A DNA stretch of 64,000 nucleotides from Thiohalocapsa sp. ML1 (GTDB lineage: Bacteria; Pseudomonadota; Gammaproteobacteria; Chromatiales; Chromatiaceae). The stretch is from contig NZ_JABX01000007.1 in the NCBI RefSeq assembly GCF_001469165.1, positions 62,001-126,000 on the forward strand. The letters are read 5' to 3'. Position numbers and translations under genes: made by a program. Shown piece by piece: positions 7,407 to 16,176 of the stretch. The notes below the pieces were generated by a model. The model made no database searches, had not been told where the DNA came from, and saw only the letters and a program-made list of their open reading frames with translations. Position 1 is the stretch's first letter. Each line of letters starts with the position of its first letter.

Positions 7407-10226
7407 TCAGCGCGGATCGGGGAAGGCATCCATCGGCTGATGCGCCCAGCGATCCGTGCCCGGTACGGGTGCGTGCCAGCCGAGCCAACGCTTGGCGCCT
7501 GGGCTGTAGTCAGTCCAGTAGCGGTCGTTCGGCTCATCCGGATTGACCTTCCAAACGACCCAGTCGTCATCCGGTAGGGCTTCCATGGCGAGGTCGCAGA
7601 CGGGTTTGTTGGGTAGACGCGACATGTCCCAGCGGCGGATGATGCCATCGTCGCCGGCCGAGAACAGCCAGCGTCCGTTGGGATGGACCGCAAGCGAATT
7701 GACTGACCCTTCGTGACCATGAAGCCTGTGCAACTCTTTACCGGTGCGTGGGTTGCGGACCAGGATGCCATCGGAACCGCCGGGGGCGGCGAGCCAGGTT
7801 GCATTACGTGATGGAGCGATTCCGGAAAGGGGAGCCTTGGCGGGCAGCAATCCCCATTCTCGAAGTATCTGCAACGGAACACGGGCAGCACAGCCAAGCG
7901 ACCTGCTCCAAGACTCTAACCAATCCTCGTCAGACGCCCGTCCAGTCATTAGCTCATGAAAGGACCTCCAGATGCACAGATTCTCATATAGAAATCCGGT
8001 AGCGAGCGGTCGTCCCATTGGTCGGTGAAAAAGACAGCAGATGCCTGTGCGCATAAAGTCAGGGTCATGGGTGGATATCAGATCACCGCTTTGGCTATCG
8101 AACAAATAGACGTAGCGATTTTCGTTGGCGAGAATCAAACTCCGGCCATCCGGCGCGGACGCAAGCGTTGCGTTGCGTCCGGTGCCCCCGGGGAACTCTA
8201 TTCGCTGCTGGTGTCTACTCTGTGTATCCCAGAGGACAATCGGCCCCCGCCCTTTGCCGACCGCTGCCAGCCACGCCCCCCCTATCGAAGCAGCCATACC
8301 GCCCACTCCACCCTCATCGCCGCCCTCATAGTGATTGCGGGGATACCCCTTGAGCGTGGTCGTCTGCCGCCCAGTCGTCGGATCCCAAAAATGGACAATC
8401 CCTGAAGTGCCCGCCGCGGCAAGCCTCCCGTCGGCTGGGATCGCCAGCGCATTCAAGCAACGCTGGTGGCTGCGCATCCGGTGACGCGTTATGTCCGTTT
8501 CGACATCGAACAGCGCAACGGAGCCGTCTCCAAACCCTGCTGCCAGTGCTCTCCCGTCCGGGGATGCGGCACACGCTGTCGCACCGATCTTCTCGTTGTG
8601 GCTGGGAAAGCTGCGCAGCAGTTGACCCGATGCCGCATCAAAAACCTCGATGCTGCCCGTCAAGCATGCAAACCAATGACCATTCGGGGCTGCAGTAACG
8701 GGAATAGGGTACTTACCGCGAGGGTCAGGAAACTTCTCTTCCCATAGCAGCTCCGGATAATCCGACAGCTCCCACATTTCTAGGACATAGCCGTTGCCAT
8801 CCCATTTCTTGCTGGTAACGGCAAATCGGCGTTGGCCAACACGGGTTCCGGCAAACTCATAGCCAACTGCAGAAGTACCTTCAAAGCGGGGACTTGGCGC
8901 GGAACGCTGCCCGTCAACAAGCCAGAAATCAAGGTCGTATGCTTCCCGGGAGATCAGCCAGCGACCATCACCGGAAGCGATCAGTTCCTCAAAACTCTCA
9001 ATATCCCGCCCGGAAGCCAATTGTTTCAGGCGGCGTTCATTCCGCATGTCGCGAATGTAGATCCTACCTTTGTTCGCTCTTGAAGCAATCCATCTGCGAT
9101 TCGGATCAGTCGCGCTGCCGGACGATGCCCAGTCCTCTCGCCGGCGGATTCTCACCCAGGTCGTCCGATCCCACAGGTCCCCTGAAGAATCAATGGCAAG
9201 CGGGCATAGGTCATCGGCGGGCTCGGTATCGGGGCCAGACAGTAAACGGCCCGTCGCGGTATCCCAGAACCACAGGTTGTCGGCCCCACCATTGGCTGCA
9301 ATCCAGCTCCCGTCCTGCGCCACCGCCAGGCTAGGTTCGCTACGAGGCGGGTTATTGGTATGACTCCCCCAGAGCTGGAGCATCGGGCGGCCGGTCTGCG
9401 GATCCCATAGATAGACCTCACCGTACTTGCCAGCAGTTGCGAACCAACGACCATGCGGGTCCCAAATGATGGCGCTCACCTCGCTATGCCCCGTCAACGC
9501 CTGTCGGCGAATCTGTGGTGATGCGCTGAGCCGGGGCTGGCCTGATGAGCGTCCTTGATTGTTCGATTCCGGCGTCATGGAACGGCTGGAGCCCTGCTCG
9601 GAATCACCGTCTGGTCCACCCCACCAATCCCCATCGTCCCGCGGCTTCAGCGATTGATACTGCACGATCACCCCGGCAGCGCCGAGCACCAGCCAGCCCC
9701 CGAGCGTCGCGGCGAGCAGGCTCGGATCGCCCTCCAACAGCGCGAATAGCGCCGCCGGCCCGACACCGCCGAACGCGAAGTAGGCGATGCCGCCGACGGC
9801 GAGCCCCGCACCGCCGAAGGCGGTGCCGGCGACGATGACCCACTTGTCGTAGATCAGCGCGAGGATGCCGGTGACGATGGGAATGATCAGCAGCACGGCG
9901 GGCTCGATCTGCCCGTCGGTGAGCAGGTACAGCGCCACGTCGATAACGGCGCCGAGCAGCAGGCCAATGGAGAAGACCTTCACGTTGTAGAGCGCCAGCA
10001 CGATGCTGGCGCCGATCGGTCCGCCGGCAAAGACGCCGGCCAGCACGGCAACCCACATCTCTTGCGACAGCAGGTAAGCCAGCGCACCGAAAATGGCCGC
10101 GCCGGCGATGTAACCGGGGACGGCCAAAATGAAACGCCGGATGCGGTAGCCCGCGAAGCAGTAGACCAGGCCGAGCACGACGGCGAGCCCGGCGAAGCCG
10201 TTGAAGAGGCCTTGCAGCGAGTCCAT
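7407..10226 (-). CDS. Membrane-anchored WD40-repeat protein (DUF4203-like N-terminus)
   Basis: This 939-aa protein starts at the ATG at 10226, preceded by a near-perfect Shine-Dalgarno (aggagg, 5 bp spacing). Residues about 5-205 form roughly six hydrophobic helices of DUF4203/TM type (FAGLAVVLGLVYCFAGYRIR; VLLIIPIVTGILALIYDKWV). A Ser/Asn/Gly-rich linker follows (about 215-240), then a WD40 beta-propeller region to the end. Clear blades include LTGHSEVSAIIWDPHGRWFA at the start and LHGHEGSVNSLAVHPNGRWL near the C-terminus, and 8-12 blades are plausible. The propeller side is unknown; with this topology it is probably a scaffold or sensor. It runs convergently to the AbiEii-like gene. Upstream in-frame extension (to 10475) is rejected because of the strong RBS. 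Confidence 0.85.
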   Translation of the reverse strand: MDSLQGLFNGFAGLAVVLGLVYCFAGYRIRRFILAVPGYIAGAAIFGALAYLLSQEMWVAVLAGVFAGGPIGASIVLALYNVKVFSIGLLLGAVIDVALYLLTDGQIEPAVLLIIPIVTGILALIYDKWVIVAGTAFGGAGLAVGGIAYFAFGGVGPAALFALLEGDPSLLAATLGGWLVLGAAGVIVQYQSLKPRDDGDWWGGPDGDSEQGSSRSMTPESNNQGRSSGQPRLSASPQIRRQALTGHSEVSAIIWDPHGRWFATAGKYGEVYLWDPQTGRPMLQLWGSHTNNPPRSEPSLAVAQDGSWIAANGGADNLWFWDTATGRLLSGPDTEPADDLCPLAIDSSGDLWDRTTWVRIRRREDWASSGSATDPNRRWIASRANKGRIYIRDMRNERRLKQLASGRDIESFEELIASGDGRWLISREAYDLDFWLVDGQRSAPSPRFEGTSAVGYEFAGTRVGQRRFAVTSKKWDGNGYVLEMWELSDYPELLWEEKFPDPRGKYPIPVTAAPNGHWFACLTGSIEVFDAASGQLLRSFPSHNEKIGATACAASPDGRALAAGFGDGSVALFDVETDITRHRMRSHQRCLNALAIPADGRLAAAGTSGIVHFWDPTTGRQTTTLKGYPRNHYEGGDEGGVGGMAASIGGAWLAAVGKGRGPIVLWDTQSRHQQRIEFPGGTGRNATLASAPDGRSLILANENRYVYLFDSQSGDLISTHDPDFMRTGICCLFHRPMGRPLATGFLYENLCIWRSFHELMTGRASDEDWLESWSRSLGCAARVPLQILREWGLLPAKAPLSGIAPSRNATWLAAPGGSDGILVRNPRTGKELHRLHGHEGSVNSLAVHPNGRWLFSAGDDGIIRRWDMSRLPNKPVCDLAMEALPDDDWVVWKVNPDEPNDRYWTDYSPGAKRWLGWHAPVPGTDRWAHQPMDAFPDPR

Positions 10227-10619
10227 GGGACCTCCTTGGTCGTCCCAAGAGGCGAGGGATAAGCACGCGCGACGGGCGCGCATCGACGACAACCAGCCTG
10301 ACACAGGGGGCCGATGGGCGGATTGTACTTCGGGCTTAGCGGAATTGCGCCGATGAAAGGCGGCAGTCGCCCCTTCGGCGGTGAGGTTCCGACCTGGATT
10401 GGCTCGCGCGCACGACAGACTCAGCTCGCCGTCGCGCCCGGCGTCCGTCGCGCAGAGGATGCGCTCGGTATGCATGCCATGCCGTCAGCAGTGCCGTGAC
10501 GATGCGAAACCGGCGCAAGTTCGCTGGTGGGTCCGCAGCCGCCAGCGCTCCGGAATCATCGGCGGCTGACCCATGGCCCAGCGCCCGGCCCGCTCGGGGC
10601 CGTCGTCGCTCAGAGTCGC
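10227..10619. other. Gap with a possible topoisomerase III fragment
   Basis: There is no intact gene in this 393-bp stretch. On the minus strand, about 10410-10475 reads ILCATDAGRDGEL, close to the ATDAGREGEL Toprim motif of type IA topoisomerases (TopB). The match is only about 13 residues and the frame runs on into non-homologous sequence, so it is at best a decayed relic of a mobile-element topB. The first bases contain the RBS of the WD40 gene. Confidence 0.3.
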
Positions 10620-11581
10620 TCAGGACGGATCGAAGACCTGCTCGATGCGCTCCGCGGTCAGGATGCGCGTGAGCCAGGCGTCGAGCTGCTCAAGCGGCGC
10701 CGCGCGCACGCGCTCCGCCAGCGCCGCCGGCGGCGGGCCGAACTTCGCCTCCAGCAGGCGCAGCAGGGCGCGGGCCTCCCCCTCATGCAGCCCTTCCTCG
10801 CGGGCGAACCGCTCCCAGCTCGTGACATAAGACATCTTGGTTTGCTCCTCCAGTTGGTCCAGTTCCCGCCGCAGCGCCAGCTCCAGGGGCGGCGGCAGGC
10901 GGATCAGCCAGTCGATGAAGCGCAGCAGCTTGATGGCATCCTCGCGGGGGTAACGGTAACGATACAGCAGCGCGATGATCTCGCCCTTGCGTAGCTTGCG
11001 CTCGGGGTCGCCGGTGCGCCGGTGCGCCGGTGCGCGGCCAGTTGCGCCAGCGCGACCACGGCGAAGGGATTGTCCGCGGCGCGGGCGGCGAGCTCCGCCT
11101 CGTCCCGGTCCGGCAGGCCATGTACGCGGAAGCGGAAGCGCAAGCCGGCGCCGTCGCGCTCGCGACGATACTCGCGCAGCTCGCCGCCGGCCGGCTCGTT
11201 GGTCAGCAGGGCCAGGCTGATGATCTCGACCTCACCGTGGCGGTCGAAGATGCGGTACCAGTATTGGAACATCCGCAGCGGAAAGCCGGCGTCGGCGCGC
11301 CCCTGCACCTCGATGTGCAGCAACAGCCAGACCTCGGCGCCGGCCAAGCTCCAGACCTTCACCAGCCGGTCCGCGTAGCGCCGGCCGATGGTCGAGTCTC
11401 TGGTGATGCGCTGCAATTCGGCGTCCAGAAACTCGTGCGGGCGCGACCAGTCGATCAGGTCGTGCACCGCCGGGAAGAACAGCGCCATGAACGGCCGGAA
11501 GAAGGCGTCGATGGCCTCCTTCCAGGGCGAGTCGAAGTCGGCCGCCGGGGCGGGGCTTTGGGTGTCGGTCGGGTCGGTCAT
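10620..11581 (-). pseudogene. Rpn/DUF4351 nuclease, frameshifted by 8-bp duplication
   Basis: The ATG at 11581 starts MTDPTDTQSPAPAADFDSPW. A PD-(D/E)XK core follows, with RYADRLVKV (Asp) and LLLHIEVQGRAD (Glu-x-Gln), the Rpn signature. At 11011-11034 the octamer ccggtgcg occurs three times, and removing one copy restores a continuous frame (AQLAAHRRTGDPERKLRKGE...). The restored frame leads through LLRFIDWLIRLPPPLELALR to a C-terminal DUF4351 helical domain (EARALLRLLEAKFGPPPAAL) ending at 10620. The intact protein would be about 317 aa. As read it is interrupted, but slippage at the octamer could restore it. Confidence 0.8.
11011..11034. repeat. 8-bp tandem repeat (ccggtgcg) x3 causing a frameshift
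   Basis: Three perfect tandem octamers lie inside the Rpn/DUF4351 gene. Two copies would be in frame and three shift it. Such tracts can change length by strand slippage. Confidence 0.9.
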
Positions 11582-11821
11582 GGCGGCAAAGATAGACCGG
11601 ACATGCGCGCCGTGCGAGCGCGGGCGTCGCGGGAGCAAGACCCGTTGCCAGCGTGTTCGACAGGCGCGTCCGGTTGCGGCCGGCCGAGGAGCCGGCGCTC
11701 GATCACGGCGCCGCTCCCGGTCGGCCGCCATGGGCCAGACGCCGCGGACGCCGCACCGACGTTGCGGCATACTGCCGGATGGGTGGACGGCGCACCACCC
11801 CTGCCGCCCCCGGAGCCCCGC

Positions 11822-12727
11822 ATGCATACCGACGCCCTGCTGTATCGCCTGTTTCAGGAGCGCCCGGCGACCCTCTTCGAGGCGGCCGGGCTCGCGGTCG
11901 ATGCCGCCGGCTACCGGCTGACCGCCATCGAGGTCAAGGAGACCGCGTTTCGCCTCGATGGGGTGCTGCTGCCGCCGCAGGAGGCGCCCCCGCACCAGCC
12001 CGTGCTGTTCCTGGAGAACCAATTCCAGGCCCTCGACAGCTTCTATCCCCGTTGGCTCGCGGCGATCTTTCTTTTCCTCTACCGCGAGGCGGTCGAGCGG
12101 CCCTGGGTCGCCGTGGCCGTTTTTCCGACACGTGCCTTGGCCCCGCCCCTGGCGCCCGCCTTCACCGCCCTGGAGCCAGCAGGCCTGCTGCGGCGGGTGT
12201 ATCTCGAAGACCTATTGCAGCGCGGCGCGATGCGCGGGGCCAGCCCGGGCCTGCGTCTGCTGCGGCTGGTAGTGCTCGACACCGCCGACCTGCCCGCGGC
12301 GGCGCGGGAGCTGGCGACAGACGCCCGCGCCGAGCCGGACCCCTTGCCCCTGCTGGACCTGATCGAGACGATCTTGGTCTATAAATTACCTACCCTGTCC
12401 CGTGACGAGATCAAGGCCATGCTGCATTTGCCCGACACCGATCTGAAGCAGACCCGCTTCTACCAAGAAGTCTTCGCGGAGGGCCGCGAGGAGGGCCGCG
12501 AGGAGGGCCGCGAGGAGGGCCGCGAGGAGGGCCGCGAGGAGGGCCGCGAGGAGGGCCGCGAGGAGGGCCGCGACGAAGGCCGTGACGAAGGCCGCGACGA
12601 GGCGCGGCGCCAAACCGCCCTCAACCTGCTGCGCCAGACCAGCCTCGACGACGCGGCCATCGCCGCGGCCACGGACCTCGACGCCGATGCGGTGAGGGCG
12701 CTGCGACGAGCCTCTGCGGCCGATTGA
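11822..12727 (+). CDS. Rpn/DUF2887-family putative nuclease, copy C
   Basis: This 301-aa protein is nearly identical to copy A at 1984, with the same core (RLDGVLL, LFLENQFQ). It has 7 EGRE plus 3 EGRD units, which accounts exactly for its 16 extra residues, and a slightly different tail (LRRASAAD). The duplicated segment starts at 11760 (equivalent to 1922), so the region just upstream of the gene was copied as well. Downstream, gagggtccgcaggg is shared with copy B. The right edge abuts a 5'-truncated membrane-protein gene, suggesting that the segment replaced the front of that gene. Confidence 0.85.
   Translation: MHTDALLYRLFQERPATLFEAAGLAVDAAGYRLTAIEVKETAFRLDGVLLPPQEAPPHQPVLFLENQFQALDSFYPRWLAAIFLFLYREAVERPWVAVAVFPTRALAPPLAPAFTALEPAGLLRRVYLEDLLQRGAMRGASPGLRLLRLVVLDTADLPAAARELATDARAEPDPLPLLDLIETILVYKLPTLSRDEIKAMLHLPDTDLKQTRFYQEVFAEGREEGREEGREEGREEGREEGREEGREEGRDEGRDEGRDEARRQTALNLLRQTSLDDAAIAAATDLDADAVRALRRASAAD
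12479..12598 (+). repeat. 12-bp coding tandem repeat, 10 units
   Basis: Seven EGRE-coding units are followed by three EGRD-coding units, in Rpn copy C. Confidence 0.95.
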
Positions 12728-12760
12728 GGGTCCGCAGGGGCCGAGACACACCGCCGTCGC

Positions 12761-13381
12761 CCAACCCTTGATGTCGGCCCGCCCGCGTCGCTCGCGCAGT
12801 TCGATGCGCAGACCTTCCGCCGGCACTACCTGCCCATTGCGCTGTTGGCCTATCACGAGCTCTGCTTTCTGCTGCACGCCACCGACGCGGCCGGCATCTG
12901 GCCGGACCCGGAGGTCGAGACCGACGCTCGGCAGGCCGCGCGCATTGCCTGCCTGGAGCGGGTAAAGCTCGGCGTGACGCGGTTCATGCTCGGTTTTCGG
13001 TTCACGCGGGTAAGCCGCATCGGTATGCACAACGACGTGAACGCGGCCCTGCGCGCGGCGCTGGGGCTGGACGGGATGCTCGGCGAGCTCGACCGCGACA
13101 GCGCCCAGATTGACGCCTACCTGCGACACGCGGCGGCAGCGCGCGCCGAAGCGCGGGAGCAGCGCGGCGAGCGCCGCTGGCGCCTGGCGACGGCGCTCGG
13201 CGTCTTCGGCATTAGCTGGCTTACGACCTTCACCATTGCAAAGGAGCTGCTCGGGCTGAAGGCGCTGGAGCCGCTGCCGCTCGGCCACGACGCGCTGGCG
13301 CTGCTGCAAGTGGGCTCCGCCTTGGCCGTCGCGGTGGTGGCGGCACTGGTGACGGCCTTGATCGGGCGCGGCAGCGGCTGA
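12761..13381 (+). pseudogene. 5'-truncated membrane protein
   Basis: An open frame with convincing protein sequence (LAQFDAQTFRRHYLPIALLA, FLLHATDAAG, VTRFMLGFRF) runs from the edge of the Rpn repeat to 13381. No start codon lies at its true N-terminus; the first usable one is a TTG at 12845. The C-terminus has two hydrophobic helices (LATALGVFGISWLTTFTIA and VGSALAVAVVAALVTALIG) after a charged region rich in E, R and A. I do not recognise the family. The front was probably lost when the Rpn segment arrived; a shortened product from 12845 is possible. Confidence 0.55.
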
Positions 13382-13398
13382 CGCGGGCGACGGCGCGC

Positions 13399-13426
13399 TT
13401 GACAGGCGCCGCGCGCGCACTAGGAT
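13399..13426 (+). promoter_or_regulatory. Candidate sigma70 promoter for the ParA-like gene
   Basis: TTGACA (13399-13404), a 16-bp spacer and TAGGAT (13421-13426) lie 45 bp before the ATG at 13471. The -35 is perfect; the -10 matches 4 of 6. Confidence 0.5.
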
Positions 13427-13470
13427 CGCCGCTCTTTTTCACGTTTCATCACCCTGCGGGGCTAAGCGGC

Positions 13471-14256
13471 ATGAGTCAGATGCATTTCATCGGCGGCGAG
13501 AAGGGCGGCGTGGGCAAGTCGGTGCTGGCGCGGTTGTTGTCGCAATATCACATCGACCGGGAGCTGCCCTTCCGGGTCTTCGACACCGACCTTTCCCACG
13601 GCGCCATGCTGCGCTTCTACGGCGCGTACACAACTCACATCGCCCTGGACGACTTCGCCAGCGCGGACCAGCTCATGGAGGCGGCGGTGGAGCGCCCGCA
13701 GAACGTGCTGGTGGATCTGGCGGCGCAGACGACGCGGCCCCTGTTCCGGTGGATGGACGAGAACGACCTGCCCGGGCTGGCTGCGGAGGAAGGCGTCGGC
13801 CTGGTGCTGTGGCACGTGATGGACGACGGCGCGGACGGCATCGGGCTGCTGGAGCAGCTCTTGGCGCAACTGCCGGGCAATGCCCGCTGCGTCGTGGTCA
13901 AGAACTTGGGCCGCGGCAAGGACTTCTCCGCCTTCGAGGCGTCCCGTGCACGCGCGCAGGCCAGCGCCCTGGGAGCCCCGGTGCTCGATCTGCCCGAGCT
14001 GCACGCCGCCACCATGCGCAAGCTCGACCACGACAACCTGAGCTTCTGGGCCGCCGCCAACAACCGGGATGCGGGCCTCGGCCTGATGGAGCGTCAGCGG
14101 GTCAAGGTCTTCATGCGCAGGGCCTACCAGCAGTTTGATGCCGTGGCCGGGTCGGTGTTCGTGCGCGGGGAGGCGCCCGGCGAGCGCGCGTCAGCCGCTG
14201 CGCCAGAGAGCCCGGCCCCGGAGCCCGCGCTGGAGCCGACGCCGGAGGCGATCTGA
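13471..14256 (+). CDS. ParA/MobD-like P-loop ATPase
   Basis: This 261-aa protein starts MSQMHFIGGEKGGVGKSVLA, a deviant Walker A (KGGVGKS) at the extreme N-terminus as in ParA/MinD and in MobD/TraL proteins of mobilizable plasmids. FRVFDTDLSHGAMLRFYGAY follows; the FDTD aspartate fits the Walker A' position. NVLVDLAAQT near residue 75 is the Walker B-like strand. The C-terminal 30 residues are a Pro/Ala/Glu-rich tail. No parB, relaxase or other mobilization gene is next to it, so it is an orphan. Its partner and role are unknown. Confidence 0.8.
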   Translation: MSQMHFIGGEKGGVGKSVLARLLSQYHIDRELPFRVFDTDLSHGAMLRFYGAYTTHIALDDFASADQLMEAAVERPQNVLVDLAAQTTRPLFRWMDENDLPGLAAEEGVGLVLWHVMDDGADGIGLLEQLLAQLPGNARCVVVKNLGRGKDFSAFEASRARAQASALGAPVLDLPELHAATMRKLDHDNLSFWAAANNRDAGLGLMERQRVKVFMRRAYQQFDAVAGSVFVRGEAPGERASAAAPESPAPEPALEPTPEAI

Positions 14257-14323
14257 AGCGCAGCGCGGCATCGACGCCGGGCCTTGATCGCGATCCCGTC
14301 CATATCGGATGCAGGCCGGCAGG

Positions 14324-16165
14324 TCATCGCCAGAGCGGCATGCCCTCGGCACCGATCAGCAGCACGGCGGCCAACCCCAGCGCCACGGCCAAGAGCAGCA
14401 GCGCGAGTTGCCGGCGGAGCCAGCCTTCGGCGCGCGTCAGCGCGTCCAGGCCCGCCACGGCGCCGTGCTCGCGCGCGACCCACCAGGCGACCCAGCTTGC
14501 CTGTACGGCCGCGAGCCAGCGCAACGTCGCCTGACCCGGGCGCCGCAGCCAACGGGCGCCGGCCGCCAACGGCCACCAGAGGTCGCCGGCGGGCAGCCGG
14601 CGGCTCAGCCAAGGCGCCACGCGGCGCAGGGTCCAGCCCAGCACGATCGACAACGCGAGCCCGAGCGCCGGGGGCCAGAGCAGGGCAGGGAGTGCCTTCA
14701 GCGCAAGCTCGTCAAAAGCATCCCCGGTCCCACCCGCCGGCCAGCCGGCCCAGAGCGGCAAGCTGAGCGCGGCCAGCACGCAGAGCAGCCAGGCCAGCGG
14801 CATGGGCGCGAGCAGGTGCCGATGGGCGGCAATGCCCGCCGGCGCCCGCCGGCACCATTGGCGCCATAGCGTGCGCGCCATCAGCACCGTGGTACCCGCC
14901 GCCGCCAGGCTCAGCCACAAGGCCAAGTCAGGCGCGCCGGCCGCGTAGAGCAGGGTCTTGGTGTCCGACTTGATCATCAGCCCCGAGCCCAGCACGCCGG
15001 CCAGCGACAGCGCCGGCAACGCGAGCAGCGTCCACAGCAGCCAGGCCGGCCAGGGCGGCGCTTGCTCGCTGATGCCGACGCCGAGGAAGAGCGCGCCCTT
15101 GCTCAAGCCATGGTGCGCGGCAAACAGCATCACCAGCGCGCCGAGCGCCGGCCAGCTCTCCGGATGCAGTAGCCCGATGGCGACCAGGGCCGTGATCATG
15201 CCCATCTGGCTGACGCTGGAATAGGCGAGCACGGCCTTCGGGTGGCGCTGCACCGCGCCCAGCAGCGCCGCCGCGAAGGCGCCGGCGAGACCCGCCCACA
15301 ACATCGCGAGCCCGAGCCCCCGGAAAGATGCCTCCACGCCGGCCACCCCGAGCGGCAGCGTGCCGAGCCAGCCCACCAGGCCGGCCTTGATCATCGCGCC
15401 GCTGAGCACGGCGCTGGCCGGCGTCGGCGCCACCGGATGCGCCAGCGGCAGCCACAGGTGCAGGCCGATCACCCCGGCCTTGACGCCGAAGCCGAGCCAG
15501 AGCAGGAGCCCCATCCACGGCCCCGCGTCGGCCGTTGCCAGCGTGGCGCGCAACTGCGACAGCGTCAGCGCCGAGCCGCTGCCGGCGGCCCACAGCAGAC
15601 CGGCCAGCAGCACGCCCTCGCCGAGCACCGCCATGATCAGATAGGCCAGGCCGCCGGTGCGCGCCTCGGGGCTGCCGCTGTGGATCACCAGCGGATAGGC
15701 CGCGAAGGTCATCAGCGCGAAGCCCAAGTAGAAGCTGCCGATGTCCTCGGCCACGAGCAGCAGCAGATTGCCGCAGAGGGTCAGCGGCCAGAACAGCGCA
15801 AAGCGCAGCAGGCGCGAGCGGCTCAGCGCATCGCCGGCGGCGGCGCGTGCCTGCTCGGCGCCGAGGTAGCCGCGCGCGTACCAGCCCGCGAGCCCCCACA
15901 GCAGCGCCGTAAAGGCCAAGAGCAGACGCCGCGCGCCGTCCAGCTCCCAGCGTCCGCCCAGCAGCCAGGCGTCGAGCCGCACGGCACCGTCGGCGCCCAG
16001 CACGGCCAGCGCGAGCGCCGGCAAGGGCGCGCTGATCCAGAGCAGGTCCAGCCGCGGGCGCGACTGGTCGGCTGCGATCAGTGCCAACAGCAGGGGCCGC
16101 AGCGCCAGCAGCAGGGGCCACAGCAGCGCCGTGTAGAGCAGGGGCGCGAGCGGCAGAGCGGTCAT
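14324..16165 (-). CDS. NuoL/MrpA-like proton-conducting antiporter subunit
   Basis: This 613-aa polytopic membrane protein belongs to the proton-translocating antiporter family (NuoL/M/N, MrpA/D). The ATG at 16165 gives MTALPLAPLLYTALLWPLLL. Conserved features are the helix with GFALMTFAAYPLVIHSG (near residue 150), GVKAGVIGLHLWLPLAHPVA (near 245), the TM lysine region (SGAMIKAGLVGWLG), and YSSVSQMGMI followed by HHGLSKGALFL. It is the last gene of a four-gene minus-strand set and lies 12 bp after the stop of the previous gene. It probably contributes one ion channel to an Mrp- or complex I-like assembly. Confidence 0.85.
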   Translation of the reverse strand: MTALPLAPLLYTALLWPLLLALRPLLLALIAADQSRPRLDLLWISAPLPALALAVLGADGAVRLDAWLLGGRWELDGARRLLLAFTALLWGLAGWYARGYLGAEQARAAAGDALSRSRLLRFALFWPLTLCGNLLLLVAEDIGSFYLGFALMTFAAYPLVIHSGSPEARTGGLAYLIMAVLGEGVLLAGLLWAAGSGSALTLSQLRATLATADAGPWMGLLLWLGFGVKAGVIGLHLWLPLAHPVAPTPASAVLSGAMIKAGLVGWLGTLPLGVAGVEASFRGLGLAMLWAGLAGAFAAALLGAVQRHPKAVLAYSSVSQMGMITALVAIGLLHPESWPALGALVMLFAAHHGLSKGALFLGVGISEQAPPWPAWLLWTLLALPALSLAGVLGSGLMIKSDTKTLLYAAGAPDLALWLSLAAAGTTVLMARTLWRQWCRRAPAGIAAHRHLLAPMPLAWLLCVLAALSLPLWAGWPAGGTGDAFDELALKALPALLWPPALGLALSIVLGWTLRRVAPWLSRRLPAGDLWWPLAAGARWLRRPGQATLRWLAAVQASWVAWWVAREHGAVAGLDALTRAEGWLRRQLALLLLAVALGLAAVLLIGAEGMPLWR

Positions 16166-16176
16166 AGCGGGACCAC

